A stretch of DNA of 64,000 nt. Source: Borborobacter arsenicus. GTDB lineage: Bacteria; Pseudomonadota; Alphaproteobacteria; Rhizobiales; Rhizobiaceae. Of the stretch, positions 39,317-48,243 are shown piece after piece. The notes under the pieces were generated by a model. That model saw only the letters and a list, made by a program, of their open reading frames with translations. It was not told where the DNA came from and ran no database searches. Positions within the stretch are counted from its first letter, which is position 1; each line of letters starts with the position of its first letter. A program made the position numbers and the translations under genes. The stretch covers positions 1 to 64,000 of the forward strand of contig NZ_RKST01000020.1 of assembly GCF_003934165.1 (NCBI RefSeq), in the 5' to 3' direction.

Positions 39317-40741
39317 CTAGCCTCCGTAGATCGCGTTCGGCAGCCAGAACACGATGCTGTCGGGGAACAAATACATGATCACCATGCACAGGATGACGAT
39401 GGCCATATAGGGCAGCATGCCGAGGAAAATGTCCGTCAATCGCACATGGGATGGCGAGACGCCCTTCAGGTAGTAGGCGGACATTGCCATTGGCGGCGAA
39501 AGGAATGCCGTCTGCAGGTTGACCGCCACCAGAATGCCGAAGAACAACGGGTCGATGTCGAAATGCGGCAGAAGCGGGATGAAGATCGGTATGAAAATGA
39601 CGATGATCTCGGTCCATTCCAGCGGCCAGCCGAGGATGAAGATGATGATCTGCGCCATGATCAGGAACATCAGAGGCGACATATCGAGGCCGGTGACGAA
39701 ATCGCTGATCAATTGCTGTCCGCCGAGATAGGCGAAGACGGAGGCGAAGGTGGCCGAGCCGACGAAGAGCCAGCACACCATGGCCGACGTCCGTGCCGTG
39801 AGGTAGATCGATTCCTTCAGCCGTTGCCAGGTCAGCGCCCGATAGGCAGCCGCCAGGACCAGGCCGCCGAGCGCGCCGATAGCGGCGGCCTCGGAAGGGG
39901 TGGCGAAGCCGAACAGGATGGCGCCCAGAACGGCCAGGATGAGTACGGCCAGCGGCACGAAGGAGGTGAGCATCATCAACGCCACCTGCGGCACAGTATG
40001 GTCGCCGATGTCCTCCTTTGTCGGACGGGGAGCCAGACGCGGCTGTAGGCTAGCCCGTGTCACGACATAAACGAGATAGAGACCCGCCAGCAGGAATCCC
40101 GGCAATAGCGCGCCTGCATACATGCGCACCACCGAGATGCCGGACGTCGCCGCATAGACTATGAGCAGGATCGACGGCGGGATCAGGATGCCAAGCGTGC
40201 CGCCAGCACAGATGACGCCGGTTGCGTAGCGGATATCGTATTTCGCCTTCAGCATTGCCGGCAGGGCAAGCAGGCCCATCAGCGTCACAACGGCACCGAC
40301 AATACCGGTCGCGGTGGCAAACAGCGTGCAAGTGACGAGGGCAGCTACCGCCATCGACCCCGGGACCCGGCTGGTGGCGATATAGAGGGTGGAGAACAGC
40401 CGGTCGACGATGTTCGCTCTTTCCACGATGTAGCCCATGAACAGGAACAGAGGGACGGCAGTCAGCACATCATTCTGGATGACCGAATAGGTCTGGTTGA
40501 CGAACAGGTCGAAGATGCGGTTGTTGAAGAAGCCGCCGAGCCAGGTTTCAACTTGCGTGAAGGTATCGGCGCCGGCCTCGACTGCGCGGTCATAGCTGCG
40601 CCACATGCGGCCGACGTCGTAATAGGCGTAGTATCCGAACCCCACGCCGAGCGCCATCAGCGTGAAGGCGACGGGAAAGCCGAGGAAGATGGCAAGCAGC
40701 AGGATGAGAAGCATCCCGACAGCGATATATGCGTCCGTCAT
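39317..40741 (-). CDS. dctM: TRAP transporter large permease DctM
   Basis: Ion-coupled permease of 474 residues with about 12-13 hydrophobic segments. It shows VPLFLFMGYIVERA, the GILIPPSILLIVYA half-helix and, at the C-terminal half, LQTAFLSPPMAMSAYYLKG, which form the substrate/sodium site in this family. The length and the 50-residue loop after TM1 resemble TakP-associated (2-oxoacid) or mannitol/chloroaromatic-type DctM proteins. Overlaps dctQ by 4 bases. Confidence 0.93.
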   Translation of the reverse strand: MTDAYIAVGMLLILLLAIFLGFPVAFTLMALGVGFGYYAYYDVGRMWRSYDRAVEAGADTFTQVETWLGGFFNNRIFDLFVNQTYSVIQNDVLTAVPLFLFMGYIVERANIVDRLFSTLYIATSRVPGSMAVAALVTCTLFATATGIVGAVVTLMGLLALPAMLKAKYDIRYATGVICAGGTLGILIPPSILLIVYAATSGISVVRMYAGALLPGFLLAGLYLVYVVTRASLQPRLAPRPTKEDIGDHTVPQVALMMLTSFVPLAVLILAVLGAILFGFATPSEAAAIGALGGLVLAAAYRALTWQRLKESIYLTARTSAMVCWLFVGSATFASVFAYLGGQQLISDFVTGLDMSPLMFLIMAQIIIFILGWPLEWTEIIVIFIPIFIPLLPHFDIDPLFFGILVAVNLQTAFLSPPMAMSAYYLKGVSPSHVRLTDIFLGMLPYMAIVILCMVIMYLFPDSIVFWLPNAIYGG

Positions 40742-41379
40742 CGGGTTTCCCCATTGTTCTCTTCATGCGGCTGGGCCAGGCCCGGTGGAAGTTCGGCCGC
40801 CCCTTCCTTCAGAACGTCGAGGCTCTTGGCCTCAAGCAGCACCTTGTCGAGTTCCTCGACATCCTCGGCCGCCTTCACCCACTCCCCGGTCCTGATGCAG
40901 ATGATGCAGCGGAACACCTGCGCGATGCCCTGCAGGAAAAGCAGGATGCCGGCCGCGACGATGACCGCCTTGAACTGGAAGATCGGCACGCCGGCGGGGC
41001 TGTTGGAGCTGACCTCCATGTAGCGCCAACTCCGTTCGGCATATTTCCAGCCCGAAAAGATGAGCGCCGTCACGCCGGGAAAGAAGAAAACCAGGTAGAG
41101 CACCAGTTCCAGCCTGGCCTGGGTGCGCGGCTGCCAGAGCCGGTAGATGAAGTCCCCGCGCACGTGACCGTCGCGCGAGAGCGTGTAGGCACCCGCCATC
41201 ATGAACAGCGTGCCATAGAGCATGTAGCTGAGGTCGAAGGCCCAGGGGGTCGGTGCGCGGAAGAAATAGCGCACAACCACCTCGTAGCTCACGCCGAGCG
41301 TCATGATCAGCACGCCCCATGCGAACACCTTGCCAAACCACGCTGACAGGTCGTCGGCGAATGCGATGTATCGGAGCAT
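40738..41379 (-). CDS. dctQ: TRAP transporter small permease DctQ
   Basis: Small permease of 213 residues with four hydrophobic segments (FGKVFAWGVLIMTLGVSYEVVV, LYGTLFMMAGAYTL, LVLYLVFFFPGVTALIF, VIVAAGILLFLQGIAQV) and a long cytoplasmic tail. The WAFDLSYMLYGTLFM segment is the family hallmark. Separated from dctP by a strong stem-loop. Confidence 0.9.
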   Translation of the reverse strand: MLRYIAFADDLSAWFGKVFAWGVLIMTLGVSYEVVVRYFFRAPTPWAFDLSYMLYGTLFMMAGAYTLSRDGHVRGDFIYRLWQPRTQARLELVLYLVFFFPGVTALIFSGWKYAERSWRYMEVSSNSPAGVPIFQFKAVIVAAGILLFLQGIAQVFRCIICIRTGEWVKAAEDVEELDKVLLEAKSLDVLKEGAAELPPGLAQPHEENNGETR

Positions 41380-41397
41380 CCCGGTGATTTCCTCATT

Positions 41398-41430
41398 GGC
41401 GTTCCGGCCCGTACGGGTGGCCGGAACGCC
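41398..41430 (-). promoter_or_regulatory. Stem-loop between dctP and dctQ
   Basis: A perfect 12-bp stem (GGCGTTCCGGCC at 41398-41409, GGCCGGAACGCC at 41419-41430) with a 9-base loop and no T-run. Between a binding-protein gene and its permeases such hairpins usually protect the upstream mRNA end and lower expression of the permeases. Confidence 0.7.
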
Positions 41431-41450
41431 TGCGCGGATGGAACGAGCCC

Positions 41451-42575
41451 TTAAAGCTTCAGCTTTCCGGGGAAGTAATGTTCATAGGCAAGTGCGAGGT
41501 CGGCGGAATTCATTAGTTCGTAGAACACCACGCGCTCCACCCATTCGCGCTGACTGTCGAGGACGCGCTTCATGAATGGATCGGCCTCCAGCGTGGGAAT
41601 GATCTGGTCCCAGGCCTTTAGCTGGGCGTCGAGGATTTCCTTCGATGTCCGATGGACGGTAACGCCATGGTCGGATTGCAGCTTGGCGAGGTCGCTCGAA
41701 TAATTATCCATGGCAAGCGCGGTGTTGGCCGTGCTCGCCGCCTCCACGCCATATTCGAGGATTGCCTGCAAATCTTCCGGCAGATCGTCGAATATGTCCT
41801 TGTTGAACAGGAATTCGAAGGATTCGCTCGCCTGATGGTAGGACGACAATATGTAGTTCTTGGCGACGTCCTGTGAACCGAAGCGTATGTCCGATGAGGG
41901 ATTGTTGAACTCGAAGGCGTCGATGACCCCGCGTTCCATTGCCGGCACGATCTCGCCGCCGGGAAGCTGAGCGACGCTCAGGCCCAAATTCTGCATGAGA
42001 TCGGCCGCAAGGCCGACGGTGCGGTATTTCAGGCCGTTGACGTCGGCGACCGTGGCCACCGGGTTCTTGAACCAGCCGAAGGGCTGCGCCGGCATCGGAA
42101 AGCCGTAGAAGCCGTAGAGATTGAGACCCATGATGTCTTGGGTGAGCTCGCGGTAGAGGTCCTTGCCGCCGCCCTGGTGGAACCATGCAAGCATGGTGGT
42201 TGCGCTGCCGCCGAAAACCGGGCCGGTTCCGAACAGCGAGGCTGCCTTGTGCTTTCCATACCAGTAGACGGGGACTGTGTGGGCCGCATCGATCACGCCG
42301 TCATTGACGGCATCGAGGACCTGGAAGGCGCCGACTACTGCGCCGGCGGGGAGCAACTCGAACTTGACACGACCGCCGGACATTTTCTCGACGCGTTCGA
42401 TATATTGACGGGCGAAATCCATCCAGATGTCGGATGCCGGCCATGATGTTTGCATCTTTATGGTGACCGGTGACTGGGCCAGAACGGCCGGGGCTGCAAG
42501 TGCACTTGCGGCAGTTGCGCCAACAAGCGTGGACGCACCCAAAAGCTCGCGACGCGAGATCGCTTTCTTAGCCAT
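41451..42575 (-). CDS. dctP: TRAP transporter substrate-binding protein DctP (TakP-like)
   Basis: Periplasmic binding protein of 374 residues with a twin-arginine-like leader (ISRRELLGASTLVGATAAS, AAPAVLAQ). Features are KMQTSWPASDIWMDFARQY, VVGAFQVLDAVNDGVIDAAH, YRTVGLAADLMQNLG (Arg for the ligand carboxylate) and ELPGGEIVPAMERGVIDAFEF-like sequence. This resembles the TakP/mannitol-chloroaromatic branch; a carboxylate ligand is expected. Confidence 0.9.
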   Translation of the reverse strand: MAKKAISRRELLGASTLVGATAASALAAPAVLAQSPVTIKMQTSWPASDIWMDFARQYIERVEKMSGGRVKFELLPAGAVVGAFQVLDAVNDGVIDAAHTVPVYWYGKHKAASLFGTGPVFGGSATTMLAWFHQGGGKDLYRELTQDIMGLNLYGFYGFPMPAQPFGWFKNPVATVADVNGLKYRTVGLAADLMQNLGLSVAQLPGGEIVPAMERGVIDAFEFNNPSSDIRFGSQDVAKNYILSSYHQASESFEFLFNKDIFDDLPEDLQAILEYGVEAASTANTALAMDNYSSDLAKLQSDHGVTVHRTSKEILDAQLKAWDQIIPTLEADPFMKRVLDSQREWVERVVFYELMNSADLALAYEHYFPGKLKL

Positions 42576-42998
42576 AGTATTTCCTCCCTATTTTATCGTA
42601 TAGTTCACCTCTTATTCTGTATTTCAAACTCTGCCGGACACTCAAATAATGGTGTCTTGTCGAACGGCATCCTCACCGGGCCGATCAGCCGCAGAGCGCC
42701 TTCGCTAATCATCCTGTTCAAAGATCAACCAGTTCGGCATGACTGTCAACAAGCGCAAAACACCGGTTCGGCAGACACCGGAATGCGCGGTTTTGCGTGG
42801 GTTCCTTGCCTGGTTCGGCAATGCCGGCCGTCAGGGGGCCTTGCTCGACCCAGGGCAGAGCAGTGCCAAGTGGCTCGGGCCTCAAGGGTGGCGCATGGCG
42901 TTATCGCAAGAGCCTATCCAAAAGAGAGTATGCCCCATCCAAAGTGCTTAAGGGCTGCCGATAAGACACCACGCCCCGCAGCGTGGTAGAAATCATAC
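42576..42998. other. Divergent intergenic region, dctP/fecR-like
   Basis: About 420 bases with no convincing gene. It should hold the promoters of the TRAP operon and the FecR-domain gene. An open frame at 42657-42989 lacks family character and SD. Confidence 0.5.
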
Positions 42999-44156
42999 AT
43001 GCTGACGGGTGGAATGTCGTCCCTGCACCGTGCCGCAGTTGCGGCACTGGCGACAGTTGCGCTCTTCAATTCAACGCCGCCAAAGGCAGCCGAGCAGGTT
43101 GGCGAAGCGGTCCTGATCAAAACCGCTGTCACAGGCGAGAGCGGCCCGCTGGCAGTCAGATCGGCGGTTCACCGCGACGAGCGGATTCGCACCTCCAATA
43201 GCGGGCTTGGTCAGTTCATCTTCCGGGACGGAACCAAGCTTGCGGTCGGATGGGGCTCGTCCGTCGTCATCGACAAGTTCGTCTACGACGATAGCAGATC
43301 GGTCAAGAAGCTCACCATCAAGGCCGCCAAGGGGACCTTCCGCTGGATCAGCGGAAATTCGGCATCCTCAGCCTATGAGATCGTGACGCCTGCCGGAACG
43401 ATCGGGGTCCGCGGAACCGCATTCGATTTTTCCATAGCGGCAAACGGAACGACCGCCGTTGTCCTGTTGAACGGTTCGGCCCAATTTTGCGGCAGCAATG
43501 GCTGCCAGCAACTGACGCGGCGATGCGATTGCGTGATCGCGACGCGGGCGAACGGCGTGAGCGATCCACGCCGGGTCGATCGCAGCGTGCTGAGGACCCT
43601 GGGCAGCGGGCGGGCGTTGCCGTTTCTTTCCGGCAACCAGACACTTTCGGGCGGATTCCAGTCGAGCCGCGATGGCTGCGGTCTCACCATGGCGTCGGTC
43701 GGGGACAGGGGGCAAGACAGGATCAGCCCGGCCCCTGAGCCCCCCACGGCAACCAATCCCGATCGTCCGGGTCCGCCCGACAAGCCTGACAGGCCTGACA
43801 GGCCCGATAAGCCGGATAAACCTGACAAGCCGGATAAGCCGAGCAAGCCCGATAAACCGGATAGGCCGGATAGGCCCGATAGACCCGATAGACCCGACAG
43901 GCCGGATAGACCCGATAGACCCGACAGGCCCGACAGGGCGGATAGACCCGATAGACCCGACAGGCCCGACAGGCCGGATAGACCCGATAGGCCCGACAGG
44001 CCCGACAGGCCCGACAAGAGCCACCATGGCAACCCCGGAAATGGAAGCGGCTTTGGTAACGCAGGGGGCTACGGGAGTGGCTTTGGCAACAGTGGACGCG
44101 AACATGTCGGTGGTTCGGTTCAAGGAGGTGGAGACTCTCATCACGGTAGCCGCTAG
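42999..44156 (+). CDS. FecR-domain secreted protein with Pro-Asp-Arg/Lys repeats
   Basis: Exported protein of 385 residues. After an N-terminal hydrophobic leader (AAVAALATVALFNS) comes a FecR domain at about residues 35-165 (DERIRTSNSGLGQFIFRDGT, YEIVTPAGTIGVRGTAFDFS). Four Cys residues cluster at about 165-186 (CGSNGC, RCDC). Residues 260-340 are about 27 tandem P-D-R/K triplets, then a Gly/His-rich tail. Such FecR proteins are commonly encoded beside CHASE2 cyclases, as here, and may be their periplasmic partner. The start could instead be the ATG at 43014. Confidence 0.85.
   Translation: MLTGGMSSLHRAAVAALATVALFNSTPPKAAEQVGEAVLIKTAVTGESGPLAVRSAVHRDERIRTSNSGLGQFIFRDGTKLAVGWGSSVVIDKFVYDDSRSVKKLTIKAAKGTFRWISGNSASSAYEIVTPAGTIGVRGTAFDFSIAANGTTAVVLLNGSAQFCGSNGCQQLTRRCDCVIATRANGVSDPRRVDRSVLRTLGSGRALPFLSGNQTLSGGFQSSRDGCGLTMASVGDRGQDRISPAPEPPTATNPDRPGPPDKPDRPDRPDKPDKPDKPDKPSKPDKPDRPDRPDRPDRPDRPDRPDRPDRPDRADRPDRPDRPDRPDRPDRPDRPDRPDKSHHGNPGNGSGFGNAGGYGSGFGNSGREHVGGSVQGGGDSHHGSR
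43776..44018 (+). repeat. Nine-base tandem repeat encoding P-D-R/K
   Basis: About 27 units of a 9-base repeat (CCN GAY ARR) inside the FecR-domain gene. Units vary between PDK (mostly 5') and PDR (mostly 3'), with single PSK and ADR variants. The near-identical 3' units suggest recent slippage or unequal recombination, so copy number probably varies between strains. The opposite strand is also open here but is not a gene. Confidence 0.9.
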
Positions 44157-44187
44157 ATCATGATTTCGAAATAAAAGAGATGGCGAT

Positions 44188-46392
44188 TCAGAACGAAGTC
44201 ATCTCGCTCCCGCCCGGGTCGGTCGCCTGGCGCAACTGACCATTGCCAGCCTCATCCATGGTGAAATGACCCGACCTGCGCCAGATCCGGTCATAAAATT
44301 CGTGCAATTGGACTGGCAGCCGCGCTGCCGTGAATTTTGCAGCCGAAGCCAGTTTTCGGCTCGCCGCCGAGCGTGACCGCAGGGCCTCGACAAGTCGCGC
44401 ATGGATGGCCTGCAACTCGGCAAACTCCTGGAACGCCGCAACCTGCCCGTCGCCGATGACCGCACAGACATTCGTCCGATCGCTCTTGCCGCGCAGCGCG
44501 AGCGCACCCGCGTCGAGCAGTGCGTGGCCAGTCAACGCCTTGGCGGCATCCGCAGAAACGAGGATGTCGAAACCTACCTCCTTGCAGGCAGATTCGATGC
44601 GCGCAGTAACATTCACGGTATCGCCGACAGCCGAATAGTTGAAACGGGTCTCGGCGCCCATATTGCCCACACAGGCAAGCCCGGTATGGATTCCGATGCC
44701 GATGGCAATCTTGTGCTCGGGCCCAAAGCCGAAAGCATCCCTGGCATTGAGCTCGGCCAGCGTTTCCCGCATCGCCAGCGCGGCACGAACTGCCTTGGCG
44801 CAATGATCCGGGACATCAAGCGGAGCATTCCAGAAGGCCATGATCGAATCGCCGATGAATTTGTCGAGCGTGCCTTCATTAGCGATGACATGGCGGCTGA
44901 GCGCATCGAGCAGCGTGTTGAGGAAACCGACCAAGGCCGTCGGCGACAGTCGCTCGCTCATCGTGGTGAAGTTTCGCACGTCGACGAACATCACGGTGAG
45001 TTCGCGGTCATCTCCTCCCAGGCGCAGGGCGTTGCGCGTATGTTCGATGCGATACAAGAGCGTCGGCGACAGATATTGACCGAATGCCCGCCGGATTTCG
45101 CGGCGTTCCCGATCGGTGACCAGAAAGCGGAACGATGTTGCCGCAAAATGCGTGACCGTGCCGGCGGCCAAAGGCGCCAACGGATCAAACAGGAGGCCCT
45201 CGACAGAAAAGGCCAGCCAGGACGCGACCAGGGCGCAGACGGTAAGCAGCAGGCCGGCTGCGAGCGCGATTGCCGGGCTGACAAAAATCGTCAGCACCAC
45301 CAGCAGGCCGCTCAGTATCGCGACAGACAATATCTCGAGCCCATCCGCCCAATCGGGGCGAGAGAGAAACCGGCCCGACAATATCTGCTCGACAATCTGG
45401 GCATGCAGCGAAACACCGGGAACATTCTGCCCCAGCGCCGTTGTGCGAATGTCCTGAAGTCCCGCGGCCGATGTTCCGATAAAGACGATGCTGTCCTCGA
45501 TGGCGGCCTTCACAGCAGCGCTGGGACCGCCCGGCGCGAGTATATCGCTGGCCGAAACATATCTTTCTGCCCTGTCCCTACTGACATAGAGCCACAATTC
45601 GCCCGCCGCCGTTGTCGGCACCACGAAGTCGCCGATCTTGACGGCGGTGATGGTGCCCGGCGTATTCGGCGCCCCGAGCACCAGATAGGTGGAGGCGCCT
45701 TGCGCAACACGAAGCGCTTCAAGCGCGAGACTGGGATAAAGCTGTTCGCCGTCGCTCACCAATAGCGGAACCGAACGCACCACCGCCGAGGACTTGCGCG
45801 GATTGAGGCTGATATGCCCGATACCAGCGGCATTTGCCTCAAGCTGCGGGCGCAGTGGTGTCGCCGCCCGCATATGGGGCGGCGCGGCAAGCGGGCTTTC
45901 GCCGGTAAAGGCGAAGCCGGCCTTCACCTGCGGCTTGTGGGTGCCCTGGTTGGACAGGCCGAAGCCCAAGACGACGGGGTTTCCGACTATCGATCCGGCA
46001 AACAGCTCGTCATTGTCGGGCAGCTGGCGAAGCAGGCCAGGATCGATGCCTGCAACGTTGCGCACGACATTGCGCGGCGACAGGCGATCGGGCTCGGCAA
46101 AGAGAATATCGAAGGCGATGGAGGAAGCGCCCATCTGCGCAAGCGCATCCACAAGGGCCGCCAGACGATCCCGGGGCCACGGCCATTGGCCGAACTGCCG
46201 CAGCGAGGCTTCGTCGATATCGACAACACGAACCGGCATCGGCTCGAACGCCCGCGGCGCCCAGCGCTGATACTGGTCGAACGTCGCCTCGCGGGCGATC
46301 TTCAACGGCTCCGGATCATTGGCCCGCAGCCAAGTGAGCGCAGCGACAACAACCAGGCCGATGACGACGCCGATTTGTTGAGCACGTGTCAT
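44188..46392 (-). CDS. CHASE2-domain adenylate/guanylate cyclase
   Basis: Membrane cyclase of 734 residues. TM1 (IGVVIGLVVVAALTWL) is followed by an extracytoplasmic CHASE2 domain to about residue 340 (VRVVDIDEASLRQFGQWPWP, SSIAFDILFAEPD, VFIGTSAAGLQDIRTTALG), three TM segments to about 430, and a class III cyclase domain (VMFVDVRNFTTMSERLSP, LDKFIGDSIMAFWNAP, FNYSAVGDTVNVTARIE) with both metal Asp residues. It makes a cyclic nucleotide in response to a periplasmic signal. Convergent with the FecR gene, 31 bases apart. Confidence 0.93.
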   Translation of the reverse strand: MTRAQQIGVVIGLVVVAALTWLRANDPEPLKIAREATFDQYQRWAPRAFEPMPVRVVDIDEASLRQFGQWPWPRDRLAALVDALAQMGASSIAFDILFAEPDRLSPRNVVRNVAGIDPGLLRQLPDNDELFAGSIVGNPVVLGFGLSNQGTHKPQVKAGFAFTGESPLAAPPHMRAATPLRPQLEANAAGIGHISLNPRKSSAVVRSVPLLVSDGEQLYPSLALEALRVAQGASTYLVLGAPNTPGTITAVKIGDFVVPTTAAGELWLYVSRDRAERYVSASDILAPGGPSAAVKAAIEDSIVFIGTSAAGLQDIRTTALGQNVPGVSLHAQIVEQILSGRFLSRPDWADGLEILSVAILSGLLVVLTIFVSPAIALAAGLLLTVCALVASWLAFSVEGLLFDPLAPLAAGTVTHFAATSFRFLVTDRERREIRRAFGQYLSPTLLYRIEHTRNALRLGGDDRELTVMFVDVRNFTTMSERLSPTALVGFLNTLLDALSRHVIANEGTLDKFIGDSIMAFWNAPLDVPDHCAKAVRAALAMRETLAELNARDAFGFGPEHKIAIGIGIHTGLACVGNMGAETRFNYSAVGDTVNVTARIESACKEVGFDILVSADAAKALTGHALLDAGALALRGKSDRTNVCAVIGDGQVAAFQEFAELQAIHARLVEALRSRSAASRKLASAAKFTAARLPVQLHEFYDRIWRRSGHFTMDEAGNGQLRQATDPGGSEMTSF

Positions 46393-46610
46393 GACGTCAT
46401 CATCAGACCCGTTCTGCCATCGCAGGCCAATCCGGAGGTGGGAGGGAAATTGCCCTCATACCGCGCCGACAGCACCATACGCCTTCTGCTCAGGCAGATA
46501 CAATAACGCGCATCAGCTCACACAAGACATTGACGGCCAAGCAGATGGCGGCCGGCTGCGGCGGAAGCAGTAGTCCGTGTTTGTAGATCCCCACCTCGAT
46601 TATCCGCCAG

Positions 46611-47094
46611 TTATCCAGCGTAGAACCACAGGGCTGCTGTGGCCATGGCGATCGCTATGACCGCTTTCCACATTCGCACAATCACAACGGCCGGGACTAT
46701 CGCCGCGCCAATTAACCACCAACCAGTCAGACCGAAATAGGCGTGAAGTCCCCAGGCGCTGACACCGGCTGCGGGAACAAGGGCAAGGATTTCATTCCGA
46801 GACCAGGGTCTTGCTGGTCGTGCGGGCCGTGAGTGAGAGCCGGGCGCTGTACGCGCGCTTTTGCGCGAGCCCGTTGCAGTCCATGTCGAGCTCTCTGAGC
46901 CAGGTATTTTGCCACTGCCGCCACAGCCGATGCACACTAGCTGTTCTCTGGTCGAGCCACGCCCGGATCCGCCGCACGAAGCGCACGGAATATTGGTAAA
47001 AGCCTCCGTGCCCGCTGCCTCCACACGAGTAGCATGGCGGATAGTTTCCGTAGACCCAGCCGTATCCGGCACAAACGGTGCACGTGGCCATCGT
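46611..47094 (-). pseudogene. DnaJ-type zinc-finger membrane protein, frameshifted
   Basis: Two overlapping frames together form one protein. The first gives CTVCAGYG and CYSCGGSG; the second gives CASCGGSG and CIGCGGSG, then a Ser/Arg/Pro-rich linker and a C-terminal hydrophobic region with two helices (LVPAAGVSAWGLHAYFGLT, WLIGAAIVPAVVIV). The four CxxCxGxG motifs match a DnaJ zinc domain only if one T is removed from the run of four at 46998-47001 (AAAA on the plus strand). It may be a true mutation, slippage-controlled, or a sequencing error. Confidence 0.65.
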
Positions 47095-47217
47095 GGCATG
47101 CCCTTGCAAATGCCAAGCCTATCTCACATGTTTGTGGTTCGGTGCGAAGCTACTCAATCAGTGTGGTGTAGCGTAGCAATAGTATATCCTTGATGAGGCA
47201 CTCAAAAGAAGTACCGC

Positions 47218-48243
47218 TCACACGCTCGGTATATTCGCAGCAATCTTCTCGGAGATTATAGCCGCAGCCTTTTCTGCTCCAGCGTCGCTTGGATGGATTT
47301 CATCATCATTCCAGTCCGCCATCCCCGTCAGAGCTGGCCGCAGATTGACATAAACGATCTTGTAGCTGGTGTGTGACGCGTTTTGCGCTGACGCGAATGA
47401 TTTGAGGCTAGCGTTGAATCGGTCGACCATCGCCGCCACGATTTTACGCGCGAGCGGACTCGCGGGGTCGAATCCAAGCGCCTCAAGTTTCGATCCGATG
47501 TATCTTCCGCCCGGGCGAGGGCGTGAGTGGCCGTACCCGTGCACATATAATGTCACCTTCGGATTAACAACTGAGCGGACATGTCCGCTCAGCGTTTTAT
47601 AGTGACCGATAACTTGTCCGATGGCAGTATTGAATGATGCCTTGACGAAGGTATTGGCATCGCCGGGATTTGTGCCAGGTGCAGTGCGTCGTTTGACATG
47701 CTCACCGACGGAAGCGAGGACGTCGTTTCCTCCACCCGAGAATATGAAATGGTGATATAGACCCGATCCAAGGGGTACGAGGTAGTTGTTCTTCTGCGTC
47801 GTTACCATGTCGCCAATTTCAGCACCCCACATCGCCACACCAGGTATTTCATAGGTTTTGCGAAGTACATCGACCAGGTCGTTCGGATAGGAGAACAGGT
47901 TTGGAAGACGAAACCATGAATCGCCTTCAGCCAGCACTCTTATCCTCGCAGCGGCGGCGGTGGTTGAGCGGGCACGGCCGCTCGACGCGGACAAACTACC
48001 GGAAGAAGGCATAGTGCTTGCCTCCGCGGCGAAATAGAGCTTCGTCACGGTCTTGGTGGTTGGCCGCTTGCCTTTCTTCTCAACCAGATCAGTGAGCTTG
48101 AAAGCAGGCGCGAACGGCTTTGTCTTGGTGTCGTCCGGTACGAAGTAGTCGCTTATTTCACGGCTCGTCAGATCCCCCGATGTCGCGCGCCGCTGAAGGT
48201 CCGAGAACGAAATCAGAGGGGTATTTGCTCTGGATGATGGCAT
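47218..48243 (-). CDS. SGNH/GDSL-fold hydrolase
   Basis: Protein of 341 residues with the SGNH blocks: GDSWFRLPNLFSYPND (Ser near residue 108), a Gly in VAMWGAEIGDM, GGGNDVLAS (Asn) and DDEIHPSDAGAEKAA (Asp/His) near the C-terminus. The first ~95 residues are a Ser/Thr-rich region (LISFSDLQRRATSGDLTSRE) with no signal peptide. Probably a cytoplasmic or unconventionally exported esterase. It stands alone, without an obvious operon. Confidence 0.82.
   Translation of the reverse strand: MPSSRANTPLISFSDLQRRATSGDLTSREISDYFVPDDTKTKPFAPAFKLTDLVEKKGKRPTTKTVTKLYFAAEASTMPSSGSLSASSGRARSTTAAAARIRVLAEGDSWFRLPNLFSYPNDLVDVLRKTYEIPGVAMWGAEIGDMVTTQKNNYLVPLGSGLYHHFIFSGGGNDVLASVGEHVKRRTAPGTNPGDANTFVKASFNTAIGQVIGHYKTLSGHVRSVVNPKVTLYVHGYGHSRPRPGGRYIGSKLEALGFDPASPLARKIVAAMVDRFNASLKSFASAQNASHTSYKIVYVNLRPALTGMADWNDDEIHPSDAGAEKAAAIISEKIAANIPSV

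Noticed and set aside
42657-42989. 110-codon plus-strand frame before the FecR gene
   Set aside because: No SD, no family resemblance; more likely promoter DNA.
43776-44018. Repeat array considered as CRISPR
   Set aside because: Units are 9 bases, contiguous, without spacers, and in frame with a protein; no cas genes nearby.
43373-44144. Long minus-strand open frames (219 and 258 codons) opposite the FecR gene
   Set aside because: They arise from the 9-base repeat, giving low-complexity GLS or GPI/V repeats, and have no SD or family character; the plus-strand frame has a leader and a FecR domain.
44401-45765. 454-codon plus-strand frame inside the cyclase gene
   Set aside because: Antisense shadow of the cyclase, whose CHASE2 and catalytic motifs are complete.
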